Below, in pieces: positions 17,865-27,440 of a stretch of DNA of 64,000 nt. The position numbers and the translations under genes were made by a program. The notes beneath the pieces were generated by a model. It was not told the DNA's origin, searched no databases, and saw only the letters and a program-made list of their open reading frames with translations. The stretch comes from Nocardia ninae NBRC 108245 (lineage in GTDB: Bacteria; Actinomycetota; Actinomycetes; Mycobacteriales; Mycobacteriaceae). How positions within the stretch are numbered: the stretch's first letter is position 1; each line of letters begins with the position of its first letter. The stretch covers positions 1-64,000 of the forward strand of contig NZ_BJXA01000021.1 in assembly GCF_007990755.1 (NCBI RefSeq), written 5' to 3'.

Positions 17865-18009
17865 CGCTCGCCCGAGGCGGGAACCCGCACCATCCGCCGG
17901 GGCCGCGACGGGCCCGGCGGCGGCAGCTCGCACAACCAGGCAGGGACCTGCGAACACCGCCGACAAACACTGGTACGGTTCTTCGCTGCGCCACGCAATC
18001 CACTCGTTA

Positions 18010-18025
18010 CGTGGTGTCTGTCACT
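18010..18025. promoter_or_regulatory. Possible Crp box in the crp promoter
   Basis: CGTGG-N6-TCACT matches 7 of 10 positions of the Crp consensus TGTGA-N6-TCACA. It is centred about 40 nt upstream of the start predicted from TAGACT (18045-18050), a position typical for autoregulation. It is weak on sequence alone. Confidence 0.35.
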
Positions 18026-18044
18026 ACGCTGTCATCATGCCGCG

Positions 18045-18050
18045 TAGACT
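18045..18050 (+). promoter_or_regulatory. -10 box of crp
   Basis: TAGACT fits TANNNT. A start near 18057 gives a ~55-nt leader with an AAGGAG ribosome-binding site before the GTG. Confidence 0.4.
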
Positions 18051-18111
18051 GCGCTGTTGGCCGAGTCGCTTTCGGTCCAGTACGGAGCCATTTCCCATAA
18101 GGAGCACATAA

Positions 18112-18786
18112 GTGGACGAGGCCCTCGCCAGAGCAGGCATCTTCCAGGGCGTCGAGCCCACTGCGGTGGCCGCCCTCGCCAAGCAATTGCAGCCGGTGGA
18201 TTTTCCGCGCGGCCACGTCATCTTCAACGAGGGTGAGCCAGGAGACCGGCTCTACATCATCACCTCGGGCAAGGTGAAGATCGGCCGCAGATCACCGGAC
18301 GGCCGGGAGAACCTGCTGACCATCATGGGCCCGTCGGACATGTTCGGCGAGCTGTCGATCTTCGATCCGGGCCCGCGTACCTCCACCGCCACCACGGTGA
18401 CCGAGGTTCGCGCCGTCACCATGGATCGCGACGCGTTGAAGTCCTGGATCGACCAGCGGCCCGAGATCGCCGAGCAGTTGCTCCGCGTGCTCGCGCGTCG
18501 CCTGCGCCGGACCAACAACAACCTGGCCGACCTGATCTTCACCGACGTCCCCGGCCGGGTCGCCAAGGCGCTGCTGCAGCTCGCGCAGCGGTTCGGCACC
18601 CAGGAGGCAGGCGCGCTGCGGGTCACCCACGACCTGACCCAGGAGGAGATCGCCCAGCTGGTCGGCGCCTCCCGCGAAACCGTGAACAAGGCGCTCGCCG
18701 ACTTCGCGCACCGCGGTTGGCTGCGGCTGGAGGGCAAGAGCGTGCTCATCTCCGACTCGGAGCGACTGGCGCGCCGCGCGCGCTGA
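18112..18786 (+). CDS. crp: Crp/Fnr-family cAMP-responsive regulator
   Basis: A 224-aa regulator equivalent to Rv3676 (and to GlxR of corynebacteria). The cyclic-nucleotide pocket is [18 protein letters not shown] (about residues 79-96), a long dimer helix follows, and the C-terminal winged helix has the recognition element [20 protein letters not shown]. The start is GTG with AAGGAG 7-8 nt upstream. It is a global regulator of carbon and energy genes. Candidate sites lie in its own promoter and upstream of whiB4 in this window. Confidence 0.95.
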   Translation: MDEALARAGIFQGVEPTAVAALAKQLQPVDFPRGHVIFNEGEPGDRLYIITSGKVKIGRRSPDGRENLLTIMGPSDMFGELSIFDPGPRTSTATTVTEVRAVTMDRDALKSWIDQRPEIAEQLLRVLARRLRRTNNNLADLIFTDVPGRVAKALLQLAQRFGTQEAGALRVTHDLTQEEIAQLVGASRETVNKALADFAHRGWLRLEGKSVLISDSERLARRAR

Positions 18787-18807
18787 CGCGAGCTCGAGAC
18801 GATCGGA

Positions 18808-18847
18808 CAACACGCTGGGTTCAGAGCTCCTGGGACCCAGCGTGTTG
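18808..18847. terminator. Bidirectional terminator crp / MBL hydrolase
   Basis: Perfect 13-bp arms CAACACGCTGGGT and ACCCAGCGTGTTG surround a 14-nt loop between the convergent genes. Confidence 0.75.
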
Positions 18848-18855
18848 TCGTGCAT

Positions 18856-19647
18856 TCAGGATTCGGCGCGTAGGTACTCCAGCTGTGCCTGCACCGAGCT
18901 GCGGGCGGCCAGCCAGAGTCGCTTGTCGACATCGGCGTAGACGCGCCGGACCACGTCCATCGCGCTCGCTTTCGGGCCGAGCACCCGCAACGCCTCGCGC
19001 ACCTGATCGAGGCGTTCCTGCCGGTGCGTGATGTAGTACCGGGCTACCGGCGCCAGATCGGGATGGTCCGGTCCGTGCGCGGGCAACAGCGCCTTCCCCG
19101 CACCGATCTCGACCAAGCGGTCCAGTGAGGCCAGATAGTCGGCCAGGGTGCCGTCGCTCGAATCGAGCACGGTGGTGCCGCTGCCCAGAATCGTGTCACC
19201 GGTCAGCACCGCGTCGTCGAGCAGGAAACTCATCGAATCCCCGGTGTGACCCGGTGTCGCCACGACGGTGAGGCGCAGGCCCGCGGCCTCGATCACCTCA
19301 CCGTCGACCAGCGGTGCGTCCGAACCGCGCAGAAAGCCGGTGTCCTTGGCGCGCACCGGGGTTCCGGTCAGTTTCACCAGGTGATCGATGCCGCCGGTGT
19401 GATCGTGGTGCCGGTGCGTGATCAACGTGAGTGCGATATCGCCCCCGGTGACCTCGGCGATCTTGGCGCTGTGCGCCTTGTCCTTCGGACCGGGATCGAC
19501 CACCACACAGTCCGACCGCCCCGGCGCCCGCAGGATCCAGGTGTTGGTGCCGTCCAGCGTCATCTGGCCGGGGTTGTCCGCCAGCAGCACCGCTGCCGTC
19601 GGCGTGACCTGCCGTAGTTGTCCGTACGCGGGATGAGTCAGCGTCAT
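18856..19647 (-). CDS. MBL-fold metallohydrolase, Rv3677c homologue
   Basis: A 263-aa metallo-beta-lactamase fold protein. The metal motif is ITHRHHDHTGGID (HxHxDH), the second metal His is in VVATPGHTGDSMSFLL, and the C-terminal LLPAHGPDHPDL supplies the last. A winged-helix-like C-terminal domain places it in the LACTB2/glyoxalase-II-like group, whose members can act on RNA or thioesters. It is in the same order with RidA and the small protein as Rv3677c-Rv3678A. Confidence 0.85.
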   Translation of the reverse strand: MTLTHPAYGQLRQVTPTAAVLLADNPGQMTLDGTNTWILRAPGRSDCVVVDPGPKDKAHSAKIAEVTGGDIALTLITHRHHDHTGGIDHLVKLTGTPVRAKDTGFLRGSDAPLVDGEVIEAAGLRLTVVATPGHTGDSMSFLLDDAVLTGDTILGSGTTVLDSSDGTLADYLASLDRLVEIGAGKALLPAHGPDHPDLAPVARYYITHRQERLDQVREALRVLGPKASAMDVVRRVYADVDKRLWLAARSSVQAQLEYLRAES

Positions 19648-19693
19648 CGATGTACCCCAGTCGATCGAATCCCAGTCCGGGACTTTTCAGTTG

Positions 19694-20161
19694 TTACCGC
19701 ACCTCGGCGATGAGTTCTACCTCGACCGGGGTGTTCTTGGGCAGCTCGGACACGCCGACCGCGGAGCGCGCGTGCACGCCCGCGTCACCGAAGACCTCGG
19801 CCAGGAACTCCGACGCGCCGTTGATCACGACCGGCTGGTCGTTGTAACCAGGTGCGGAGGCGACGAATCCGACCACCTTCACGATGCGCACCACCGCGTC
19901 CAGGCCGACCAGGCTGTGCACCGCCGCCAGCGCGTTGAGCGCGCACAGCCGCGCGGCTTCCTTCGCCTGCTCGGTGGTCACCTCGGCGCCGACCTTGCCG
20001 ACCGCGGACAGCTCGCCGTCCACGAACGGCAGCTGGCCGGAGGTGTAGACCAGCGAACCGGTCCGGATCGCCGGAATGTAGGCGGCCACGGGCGCGGCCA
20101 CGGGAGGCAGGGTCAGGCCGAGGCGGGTGAGGTTGGTCTCCCATTCGGTCACTGCGGTCAT
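19694..20161 (-). CDS. RidA/YjgF-family protein
   Basis: A 155-aa member of the RidA superfamily, which deaminates reactive enamine/imine intermediates. Typical elements are LVYTSGQLPFVDGELSAVGK, the buried NALAAVHS helix and the C-terminal LPKNTPVEVELIAEV. ATG 20161 has a strong GGAGAAGGGG ribosome-binding site. It lies downstream of the 53-aa gene and upstream of the MBL gene, all leftwards. Confidence 0.85.
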   Translation of the reverse strand: MTAVTEWETNLTRLGLTLPPVAAPVAAYIPAIRTGSLVYTSGQLPFVDGELSAVGKVGAEVTTEQAKEAARLCALNALAAVHSLVGLDAVVRIVKVVGFVASAPGYNDQPVVINGASEFLAEVFGDAGVHARSAVGVSELPKNTPVEVELIAEVR

Positions 20162-20172
20162 CCCCTTCTCCT

Positions 20173-20334
20173 TTACTTCGGGCGCTTGAGATAGGCGACG
20201 TGCTGCTCGCCGGTCGGCCCTGGCAGCACGGTCACCAGCTCCCACCCGTCGGCGCCCCACTGATCGAGAATCTGCTTGGTCGCGTGCGTCAACAGCGGCA
20301 CGGTCGCGTACTCCCACAAGCTCGCTTCACTCAT
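20173..20334 (-). CDS. Small DUF4177-like protein, Rv3678A homologue
   Basis: A 53-aa protein starting MSEASLWEYATVPLLTHATK. It has the WEY...QILDQWGADGWELVTVLPG pattern of the DUF4177 family and a final basic tail. It ends 11 nt before RidA. An upstream GTG in frame would add eight residues. Its function is unknown. Confidence 0.75.
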   Translation of the reverse strand: MSEASLWEYATVPLLTHATKQILDQWGADGWELVTVLPGPTGEQHVAYLKRPK

Positions 20335-20488
20335 GCAGGTGAGCGTAGCTGTGTCCAATTGGCGGCGCCTGCGGCACGGCGTTGCTCAACGCGCAATCAT
20401 CCGCTGTCTGGTACAGATACACGCCCTGGACCAGGCACTAGGCGGATCCCTCGGGCGCGATCTCAGAACGAGTTATAGGCTCGCGAGC

Positions 20489-21526
20489 GTGGGAGTACCA
20501 ACAGCAGTGCCTGTTTCGGCGGAGCCGGGACTGGAAACAGGGTGGCCGAAGCGTGCCGAGAAGGCGCGTCTGCACTATGTCTCCGGGAAGGGCGGCACGG
20601 GCAAGTCCACGGTGGCCGCGGCGCTCGCCTTGGCGTTGGCCGCGGGTGGACGCCGGGTGTTGTTGGTGGAGGTGGAGAGCAGACAGTCGATTGCGCAGCT
20701 GTTCGATCTGCCGCCGCTGCCGCCGACCGAGACCAGGATCGCCACCGCCGACGGTGGCGGCGAGGTGGTCGCGCTCGCGCTCGACATCGAGCATGCGTTC
20801 CTCGAGTACCTGGACATGTTCTACAACCTGGGCTTCGCGGGCCGGGCGATGCGCCGGATGGGCGCCATCGAATTCGTCACCACCATCGCGCCAGGTCTGC
20901 GGGACGTCATCCTGACCGGCAAGATCAAGGAGACCGCGGTCCGGGTGGACAAGGCGGGCAAGCGGGTCTACGACGAGATCGTGGTGGACGCCCCGCCGAC
21001 CGGCCGGATCGCCAGCTTCCTCGACGTCACCCAGGCCATGCTGGAGGTGGCCAAGGGCGGGCCGATCGCCTCGCAGGCCGAGGGCGTTTCCAAGCTGCTG
21101 CACTCGGATCAGACGATGATCCACTTGGTCACCCTGCTGGAGGCGCTGCCGGTGCAGGAGACGGCCGACGCGGTCGCGGAGTTGAAGGCGGCGGATCTGC
21201 GCATCGGCACGGTGATCGTGAATCGCGCCACCGAGGGCCAACTGCCCACCGAGCTGCGCGCCAAGGCCGCACAGGGTCATGTCGACACCGACGCCATCCG
21301 AGCCGGACTCGCCTCGACGGGGATCACCTTGTCCGACAACGACTTCCAGGGCTTGGTCACCGAAACCGTCGAGCACGCAGCCACTTTGCAGGCGCAGGAC
21401 GACAGCGCAGCCGACCTCGCCAAGGTCGATGTGTCCCGCATGTACCTACCCGCCCTGCCGGACGGCATGGACTTGGGTGGCCTGTACGAACTAGCCGAAC
21501 ACCTGAGCAAACAAGGGGTCCGATAG
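20489..21526 (+). CDS. bagA: Get3/ArsA-like ATPase, first of a pair (Rv3679 homologue)
   Basis: A 345-aa anion-transporting ATPase family member. The deviant Walker [21 protein letters not shown] has the signature lysine, and switch I and II regions ([14 protein letters not shown]) follow. It pairs with the next gene; in M. tuberculosis the pair is described as a bacterial Get3-like A/B complex that affects glycerol metabolism. The GTG start follows TAGGCT (20476-20481) by 7 nt, with no Shine-Dalgarno. The longer upstream frame overlaps the divergent small gene and lacks homology. The symbol follows the mycobacterial naming as I recall it. Confidence 0.88.
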   Translation: MGVPTAVPVSAEPGLETGWPKRAEKARLHYVSGKGGTGKSTVAAALALALAAGGRRVLLVEVESRQSIAQLFDLPPLPPTETRIATADGGGEVVALALDIEHAFLEYLDMFYNLGFAGRAMRRMGAIEFVTTIAPGLRDVILTGKIKETAVRVDKAGKRVYDEIVVDAPPTGRIASFLDVTQAMLEVAKGGPIASQAEGVSKLLHSDQTMIHLVTLLEALPVQETADAVAELKAADLRIGTVIVNRATEGQLPTELRAKAAQGHVDTDAIRAGLASTGITLSDNDFQGLVTETVEHAATLQAQDDSAADLAKVDVSRMYLPALPDGMDLGGLYELAEHLSKQGVR

Positions 21527-21528
21527 TC

Positions 21529-22659
21529 ATGACGACGCCGACTGTGGCCGCGCCACTGGATGTTTCGGACATCATCGACGACCGCACGGCGCGGGTGATC
21601 GTCTGCTGTGGTTCCGGCGGCGTCGGTAAGACGACCACCGCGGCCGCGATCGCATTGCGCGCGGCCGAGCAGGGCCGCAAAGTGGTGGTTCTCACCATCG
21701 ATCCGGCCCGTCGACTGGCCCAGTCACTCGGCGTCGCCGACCTCGGCAACACTCCGCAGCGGGTGCCGCTCGGCCCGGAGGCCAAGGGCGAGCTGCACGC
21801 GATGATGCTGAACATGCGGCGCACCTTCGACGACATGGTGCTCGAGCACACCAGCCCGGACAAGGCCGAGCAGATCTTCGCCAACCCCTTCTACCAAACG
21901 GTCGCCTCCTCGTTCGGCGGCACGCAGGAGTACATGGCGATGGAGAAGCTCGGCCAGCTGGCCGGGCGCAAGGAGTGGGACCTGATCGTGGTCGACACTC
22001 CCCCGTCGCGCAACGCACTGGACTTCCTCGACGCGCCGAAGCGGCTCGGAAACTTCTTGAACGGCAGGATGATCCGGGTGATCATGGCGCCGGGCCGCGG
22101 CGTCACCCGGCTGGTCACCGGCGCGATGAGCCTGGCGGTGCGCGGGGTGTCCACCATTGTCGGCGGCCAGATGCTCAAGGACGCGTCGAACTTCCTGCAG
22201 TCGCTGGACTCGCTGTTCGGCGGCTTCCAGGATCGGGCGGACCGCACCTACGCGATGCTGTCCAAGCCGGGCACGCACTTCCTGGTGGTCGCCGCCGCCG
22301 AGCCGGACGCGCTGCGCGAGGCGTCGTTCTTCGTCGACCGGCTCTCCACCGAGCGGATGCCGCTGGCCGGGCTGGTGCTCAACCGCACGCACCCGGCGCT
22401 CAGCTCGCTCTCCGCGGACCACGCGCTGACGGCGGCCGAGCAGCTCGGCGACACCGATCCGCTCACCGCGTCGGTGTTGCGGATCCACGCGCGCCGGGTG
22501 GCCACCGACAAGCGCGAACAGCATCTGCTGCACCGGTTTACCGGCGCGCACCCTCGGGTACCGATCGTCGCGGTGACCGCCCTGCCGTTCGAAGTGTCGG
22601 ATCTGGCGGCACTGCGCGCGGTCGGTGATCAGCTCACCGGCCACCGAGCATCTGCTTGA
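21529..22659 (+). CDS. bagB: Get3/ArsA-like ATPase, second of a pair (Rv3680 homologue)
   Basis: A 376-aa partner of the preceding ATPase; ATG lies 2 nt after its stop. Its P-loop reads [20 protein letters not shown], so the signature lysine (GKGG) is Ser while the main GKT is kept. [17 protein letters not shown] is the switch II region. A helical insertion covers the middle (residues about 175-240). The asymmetry of the two P-loops suggests a heterodimer in which the subunits differ in catalysis. Confidence 0.88.
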   Translation: MTTPTVAAPLDVSDIIDDRTARVIVCCGSGGVGKTTTAAAIALRAAEQGRKVVVLTIDPARRLAQSLGVADLGNTPQRVPLGPEAKGELHAMMLNMRRTFDDMVLEHTSPDKAEQIFANPFYQTVASSFGGTQEYMAMEKLGQLAGRKEWDLIVVDTPPSRNALDFLDAPKRLGNFLNGRMIRVIMAPGRGVTRLVTGAMSLAVRGVSTIVGGQMLKDASNFLQSLDSLFGGFQDRADRTYAMLSKPGTHFLVVAAAEPDALREASFFVDRLSTERMPLAGLVLNRTHPALSSLSADHALTAAEQLGDTDPLTASVLRIHARRVATDKREQHLLHRFTGAHPRVPIVAVTALPFEVSDLAALRAVGDQLTGHRASA

Positions 22660-22756
22660 TACATAGACGCATCGGCTATTGGTCCAAACGGAAGTATTTG
22701 CCCCCAAACGGAACTGAGCCCGCTTTCGCAGGCTCAGTTCCGAATGTCGGTCGGGG

Positions 22757-23080
22757 CTACATGGCCACCTGATGTTGGCGTTGGGCCTGGAAGAAATCGG
22801 CCCACGAGGTGACCTCGGGATGCTGCTTGAGGAGCGCGCGACGCTGCCGCTCGGTCATACCGCCCCACACACCGAACTCCACTCGATTGTCGAGGGCGTC
22901 GGCACCACACTGCATCAGCACCGGGCAGTGCCTGCAGATCGTCGCGGCTTTGCGCTGCGCAGCGCCGCGAACGAACAACTGATCGGGATCCACTTCCTTG
23001 CATCGGGCCTGGGCTACCCAGGCGATCCTTGCTTCGGCCTGCTCCACGTCCAATCGAGCGATGGGGGTTGTCATGTGCAT
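22757..23080 (-). CDS. whiB4: WhiB4-type Fe-S regulator
   Basis: A 107-aa WhiB protein. Four Cys bind a 4Fe-4S cluster (one in QARCKEVDP, three in ICRHCPVLMQC), followed by the G[VI]WGG turn (FGVWGGMTERQRRALLKQHP) and a short C-terminus. It most resembles Rv3681c (WhiB4), a redox sensor controlling antioxidant genes, and it has the same neighbours. ATG 23080 was chosen for its AAAGGGG ribosome-binding site. ATG 23074 and longer upstream starts are possible. A candidate Crp box overlaps its promoter. Confidence 0.92.
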   Translation of the reverse strand: MHMTTPIARLDVEQAEARIAWVAQARCKEVDPDQLFVRGAAQRKAATICRHCPVLMQCGADALDNRVEFGVWGGMTERQRRALLKQHPEVTSWADFFQAQRQHQVAM

Positions 23081-23191
23081 TTGGTGTGCCCCTTTGCAGT
23101 CCGAACACCGGGTCAACGGCGCTCCAGAATCGCGTGTCAGCGTCGCAGCAACCCAAACCCCGCTGCGAACTGCACCACATTCCACTTTGAG

Positions 23192-23219
23192 TGTTAGCTC
23201 TATCACACTGGGTTCTCAA
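23192..23219 (-). promoter_or_regulatory. whiB4 promoter overlapped by a Crp-like box
   Basis: On the minus strand, TTGAGA (23219-23214) and TAACAC (23196-23191) are 17 nt apart. The box TGTGA-TAGAGC-TAACA (23207-23192) matches 9 of 10 positions of the Crp consensus and covers the spacer and -10. Binding there should repress. The surrounding 360-nt whiB4/ponA2 gap has no gene. Confidence 0.55.
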
Positions 23220-23426
23220 TCTAGGTAAAGGTATGGGCCTAGCGCAAGACCGCCCTCGGAATTTTTGGTACGTCCGTCCCTGCAAAATGCCGGGAGCGGC
23301 GGCGGGTCCGGCACATTCGCGGCGCGCCGTCCCGCGACACGCCAGACTCGCGGCCGCGACACGCCCAATCGTCCGCACGAATCGCCTTCCGGTAAACGCA
23401 CGGAAGAACCCTCGGACCCCACCCCG

Positions 23427-23432
23427 TAGGCT
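23427..23432 (+). promoter_or_regulatory. -10 box of ponA2, leaderless
   Basis: TAGGCT lies 7 nt before the GTG at 23440, with no ribosome-binding site between. Confidence 0.5.
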
Positions 23433-23439
23433 GGGGATC

Positions 23440-25809
23440 GTGCCGATCACACAAACGCTAGCGAGGCTGGCCGGCAGCTGCGCGCTGGCCGCCGTGCTCG
23501 TCGCCGGGTTGCTGTTCCCGCTCGCCGGTGGCTTCGGATTCGTCTCGAACCGAGCCGCCGACGCCGTCGACAACGTGTCCTCGGAACTGGTCGAGGGCAC
23601 GGTCCCCGCCGTCTCGACCATGGTCGACGCGAGTGGAACACCGATCGCCTGGCTGTACGAGCAACGCCGCTTCGAAGTCCCCAGCGACAAGATCTCCAAC
23701 AACATGAAGCTGGCGATCGTCTCCATCGAGGACCGGCGCTTCGCCGAGCACGAGGGTGTCGACTGGCAGGGCACGTTGCGCGCGTTCTTGACCAACACCT
23801 CGAGCGGTGAGGTCCAGCAGGGCGCGTCCACCCTCGACCAGCAGTACGTGAAGAACTTCCAGCTGCTCGTCGTGGCCAAGACCGACGCCGAACGCCGGGC
23901 CGCCATCGAGACCACGCCCGCGCGCAAGATCCGGGAGATCCGGATGGCGCTCACCCTGGACCGCGAGCTGACCAAGGACGAGATCCTCACCAGGTACCTG
24001 AACCTGGTCCCGTTCGGTAACTCCTCCTACGGCATCCAGGACGCGGCGCAGACCTACTTCGGCGTCGACGCCTCCGAGCTGAACGTGCCGCAGTCGGCGA
24101 TGCTCGCGGGCATGGTGCAGAGCTCGTCCAAGCTGAACCCGTACACCAATTCCGAGGGTGTGCTGGCCCGCCGCAACACGGTGCTGGACACGATGATCCA
24201 GAACATCCCCAGCCGCGCCGACGAATTCCGCGAAGCCAAGACGATGCCGCTGGGCGTGCTGCCGGAGCCGAAGGGCCTGCCGCGTGGCTGCATCGCCGCC
24301 CACGACCGCGGCTTCTTCTGCGACTACGCCATCCAGTACCTGGCCAACGCGGGCATCAGCAGGGAGCAGATCGACAAGGGCGGCTACCTGATCAAGACGA
24401 CGCTCGACCCGGTCGTGCAGGACTCGGTGAAGCGGTCGGTGACCGACGCGGCCAACCCGAACCTCGACAACATCGCGCAGGTGATGTCGGTCGTCGCGCC
24501 GGGCCAGGACTCGCACCCGCTGATCGCGATGGCGAGCAGCCGCACCTACGGCCTGAACCGCGACGCCAACGAGACCGTGCAGCCACAGCCGTACTCGATG
24601 GTCGGCGACGGCGCGGGCTCGATCTTCAAGCTGTTCACCACCGCCGCGGCCATGGAGAAGGGCCTCGGCATCAACGCCCAGCTCGACGTACCGAGCCGGT
24701 TCGAGGCCAGGGGCATGGGTAACGGTGGCGCCCGCGGCTGCCCGCCCGCCACCTACTGCGTCGAGAACGCGGGCAAGTACAAGTCACCGATGTCGGTGAC
24801 CGAGGCGCTGGCGACCTCGCCGAACACCGCGTTCGTCAAGCTCATTCAGGCCGTCGGCGTCACGCCGACCGTCGACATGGCGGTCCGGCTGGGCATGCGC
24901 TCCTACACCGAGCCGGGCAGCTCGGGCCACGGCAACCAGAGCCTCGCCGACATGATCAAGGAACAGAACCTCGGTTCGTTCACCCTCGGCCCGGTCGCGA
25001 TCAACCCGCTGGAACTGTCGAACGTCGCCGCGACGATCGCCTCCGGCGGCAAGTGGTGCCCGCCGAACCCGATCAAGGAGGTCGTCGACCGCCAGGGCAA
25101 GCAGGTGCCGCTCACTCAGCAGGCCTGCGAGCAGGTCGTCGAGCCCGGCCTGGCCAACACCCTGGCCAACGCGATGAGCAAGGACGACATCAGCGGCACC
25201 GCGGCGGGTGCTGCCAAGTCGGTCGGCTGGAACGCACCGATGTCGGGCAAGACCGGAACCACCGAGAGCCACCGCTCCTCGGCCTTTGTCGGCTTCACCA
25301 ACTCGCTGGCCTCGGCCACCTACGTCTACGGCGACAGCCCGACGCCCGGTGAGATCTGCTCGTTCCCGCTGCGCAACTGCGGCGACGGAAACCTGTTCGG
25401 CGGTAACGAACCCGCGCGGACCTGGTTCAACTCCGTCAAGCCGATCCTCGACCGGTTCCCGGCGCCCGCGCTGCCGCCGCTGGACGACAAGTACGTCCGC
25501 GGCTCGAACAACGCGCAGGTGCCCGACGTGGTCGGGATGACCCAGGGTCAGGCGACCGCGGCGCTGGTCGGCGCCGGCTTCCAGGTGACGCCGGTGACCG
25601 GTCCCGGCGCGCAGGCCAAGGGCACCGTGATGGGCACCGCGCCGAACGGCTCCGCGATCCCCGGATCGGTGATCACCCTCTACATCAGTGACGGCACCCA
25701 GCGCGCCGCACCGCCGCCCGGCCCGCCACCAGGGCCACCGGGGATCCCCGGGCTGCCACCGCCGCCGCTGTTGCCGCCCATCCCGATCCCCATCCCCATC
25801 CCGCGCTGA
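23440..25809 (+). CDS. ponA2: Bifunctional penicillin-binding protein with PASTA domain
   Basis: A 789-aa class A PBP. One N-terminal membrane helix (LAAVLVAGLLFPLAGGFGF) is followed by a GT51 transglycosylase (IEDRRFAEHEGVDWQGTLRA, GASTLDQQYVKN) and a transpeptidase with the SxxK motif GSIFKLF, the SxN motif TSPNTAF and KTG in SGKTGTTESHRS. One PASTA domain (VPDVVGMTQGQATAALVGAG and on) and a Pro-rich tail end the protein. It polymerises and crosslinks peptidoglycan. In mycobacteria PonA2 matters for dormancy and heat survival. The GTG at 23440 is chosen for the leaderless TAGGCT. The upstream frame is low complexity. Confidence 0.93.
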   Translation: MPITQTLARLAGSCALAAVLVAGLLFPLAGGFGFVSNRAADAVDNVSSELVEGTVPAVSTMVDASGTPIAWLYEQRRFEVPSDKISNNMKLAIVSIEDRRFAEHEGVDWQGTLRAFLTNTSSGEVQQGASTLDQQYVKNFQLLVVAKTDAERRAAIETTPARKIREIRMALTLDRELTKDEILTRYLNLVPFGNSSYGIQDAAQTYFGVDASELNVPQSAMLAGMVQSSSKLNPYTNSEGVLARRNTVLDTMIQNIPSRADEFREAKTMPLGVLPEPKGLPRGCIAAHDRGFFCDYAIQYLANAGISREQIDKGGYLIKTTLDPVVQDSVKRSVTDAANPNLDNIAQVMSVVAPGQDSHPLIAMASSRTYGLNRDANETVQPQPYSMVGDGAGSIFKLFTTAAAMEKGLGINAQLDVPSRFEARGMGNGGARGCPPATYCVENAGKYKSPMSVTEALATSPNTAFVKLIQAVGVTPTVDMAVRLGMRSYTEPGSSGHGNQSLADMIKEQNLGSFTLGPVAINPLELSNVAATIASGGKWCPPNPIKEVVDRQGKQVPLTQQACEQVVEPGLANTLANAMSKDDISGTAAGAAKSVGWNAPMSGKTGTTESHRSSAFVGFTNSLASATYVYGDSPTPGEICSFPLRNCGDGNLFGGNEPARTWFNSVKPILDRFPAPALPPLDDKYVRGSNNAQVPDVVGMTQGQATAALVGAGFQVTPVTGPGAQAKGTVMGTAPNGSAIPGSVITLYISDGTQRAAPPPGPPPGPPGIPGLPPPPLLPPIPIPIPIPR

Positions 25810-25811
25810 CA

Positions 25812-25846
25812 AAAGGGGCCGCGAACCAAAGGTTCGCGGCCCCTTT
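25812..25846. terminator. Bidirectional terminator ponA2 / yqeY
   Basis: Perfect 16-bp arms at 25812-25827 and 25831-25846 surround an AAA loop. A-run and T-run edges serve both strands. Confidence 0.85.
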
Positions 25847-25866
25847 GCGTGGGACTCGAAAGGTGC

Positions 25867-26331
25867 CTACAGCCGGGCTTTCACGGCCGCCGACAGCCGG
25901 GAGCCATCGGCCTTGCCCTCCGCCAATGCGGTGGCGACCTTCATGACCTGGCCCATCTGCCGCATGCCCGGCCGCTCGCCGAGCTCCTCGGCGACCTGCG
26001 CGATCGCCGTGTCGGCGACGTCGGCGACCTCCGCCTCGCTCAGCTGGGTGGGCAGGTACTCGTCGATGATCCGCGCCTCGGCGTGCTCGTTGGCGGCCAG
26101 CTCACCGCGACCGTTCTGGGTGTAGATCTCGGCCGACTCGCTGCGCTTCTTCGCCTCTTTCTGCAGCACGGCGATCACGTCGGCATCGGAGAGTTCGCGC
26201 GCCTCGGCGCCTGCGGTCTCGGCCGTCTGGATGGCGGCGAGCAGCATCCGCAGCGTGGCGAGGCGCAGCGTGTCCTTGGCTTTCATCGCGGCGGTCATGT
26301 CCGTCCGCAGTTGCGCTTTGAGTTCCGACAT
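25867..26331 (-). CDS. GatB/YqeY domain protein
   Basis: A 154-aa YqeY family protein with the usual helical pattern (LRLATLRMLLAAIQTAE near the start; QMGQVMKVATALAEGKADGS near the end). The fold matches the C-terminal domain of the amidotransferase subunit GatB, which binds tRNA. The stand-alone protein has no firm function. ATG 26331 lies 7 nt after TACCGT on the minus strand (leaderless pattern). It is divergent from the metallophosphatase gene. Confidence 0.85.
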   Translation of the reverse strand: MSELKAQLRTDMTAAMKAKDTLRLATLRMLLAAIQTAETAGAEARELSDADVIAVLQKEAKKRSESAEIYTQNGRGELAANEHAEARIIDEYLPTQLSEAEVADVADTAIAQVAEELGERPGMRQMGQVMKVATALAEGKADGSRLSAAVKARL

Positions 26332-26477
26332 GAGGCTCACGGTAGCTGGTCCTTCGCAACCCGCCCACCACATTTGCGCTGCTGCGGCGAATCCCGACGC
26401 TGTTTTCCGGGGCCTGCGCAAGCACTTGTGCGTAAACACACTCGGCGTTCCCCAACGGGGTCACCTATGCTGGGCAA

Positions 26478-27440
26478 ATGCCCGTAATCTCGACCTCTGC
26501 TGTCCGCACGACCGCGTTGGGAGCCGCCGGGGCGGCCGTGGCCGGAATCGGCTATGCCTCGCTGGTCGAACGCAACGCCTTCGTTCTGCGGGAGGCCACG
26601 ATGCCGGTCCTCGCGCCGGGGTCATCGTCGCTGCGGGTGCTGCACATCAGCGATCTGCACATGACCCCCGGTCAGCAGCGCAAGCAGCAGTGGCTGCGGG
26701 AACTGGATCGGCTGGAGCCGGACCTGGTCATCAACACCGGCGACAACCTCTCGCATCAGAAGTCGGTACCCGCGGTAGTCCAGGCCCTCGGCGGATTGCT
26801 TTCCCGCCCGGGGCTTTTCGTTTTCGGGAGCAACGACTACTTCGCGCCGGTGCCGAAGAACCCGATGAAGTACTTCAAGAAGGACCACCGGCGCGTCTAC
26901 GGTGCCCCGCTGCCGTGGAAAGACCTGCGCGCGGCCTTCACCGAGCGCGGCTGGCTGGATCTGACGCACATCCGCCGCGACCTCGAGGTCGCAGGCATCC
27001 GGATCGCCACCGCGGGCGTCGACGACCCGCACCTGCACCGCGACCGCTACGACACGATCGCGGGCGCCCCGAACCCGTTGGCCGACTTGCGTATCGGCCT
27101 GACCCACTCCCCCGAGCCGCGCGTGCTCGACCGCTTCGCCGAGGACGGCTACGACCTGGTCATGGCCGGGCACACGCACGGCGGTCAGCTGTGCCTGCCC
27201 GGTTACGGCGCGCTCGTCACCAACTGCGGCATCGACCGGTCCCGGGTCAAGGGCGCGTCCAAGTGGGGCGAGCACACCCAGCTGCACGTCTCCGCGGGCG
27301 TCGGCACCTCGCCGTGGGCGCCGTACCGTTTCTGCTGCCGCCCAGAGGCCACCCTGTTGACGCTGGTCGCCGCGCCGCCGAAGCGGCCGTCGGCCGACAC
27401 CGGCCAGGGCGTGTCCACATCGGAGGCCGTCGCCCGCTAA
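26478..27440 (+). CDS. Calcineurin-like metallophosphoesterase, Rv3683 homologue
   Basis: A 320-aa protein. An N-terminal helix (TTALGAAGAAVAGIGYASLV) anchors it or targets it for export. Metal motifs are HISDLHMTPG, NTGDNLSH, GSNDYF (the usual GNH[E/D] box here has Ser-Asn-Asp) and GHTHGGQLCLPG. This YkuE-type group includes cell-envelope phosphatases. TATGCT (26466-26471) lies 6 nt before the ATG, so the transcript is probably leaderless. The substrate is unknown. Confidence 0.88.
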   Translation: MPVISTSAVRTTALGAAGAAVAGIGYASLVERNAFVLREATMPVLAPGSSSLRVLHISDLHMTPGQQRKQQWLRELDRLEPDLVINTGDNLSHQKSVPAVVQALGGLLSRPGLFVFGSNDYFAPVPKNPMKYFKKDHRRVYGAPLPWKDLRAAFTERGWLDLTHIRRDLEVAGIRIATAGVDDPHLHRDRYDTIAGAPNPLADLRIGLTHSPEPRVLDRFAEDGYDLVMAGHTHGGQLCLPGYGALVTNCGIDRSRVKGASKWGEHTQLHVSAGVGTSPWAPYRFCCRPEATLLTLVAAPPKRPSADTGQGVSTSEAVAR

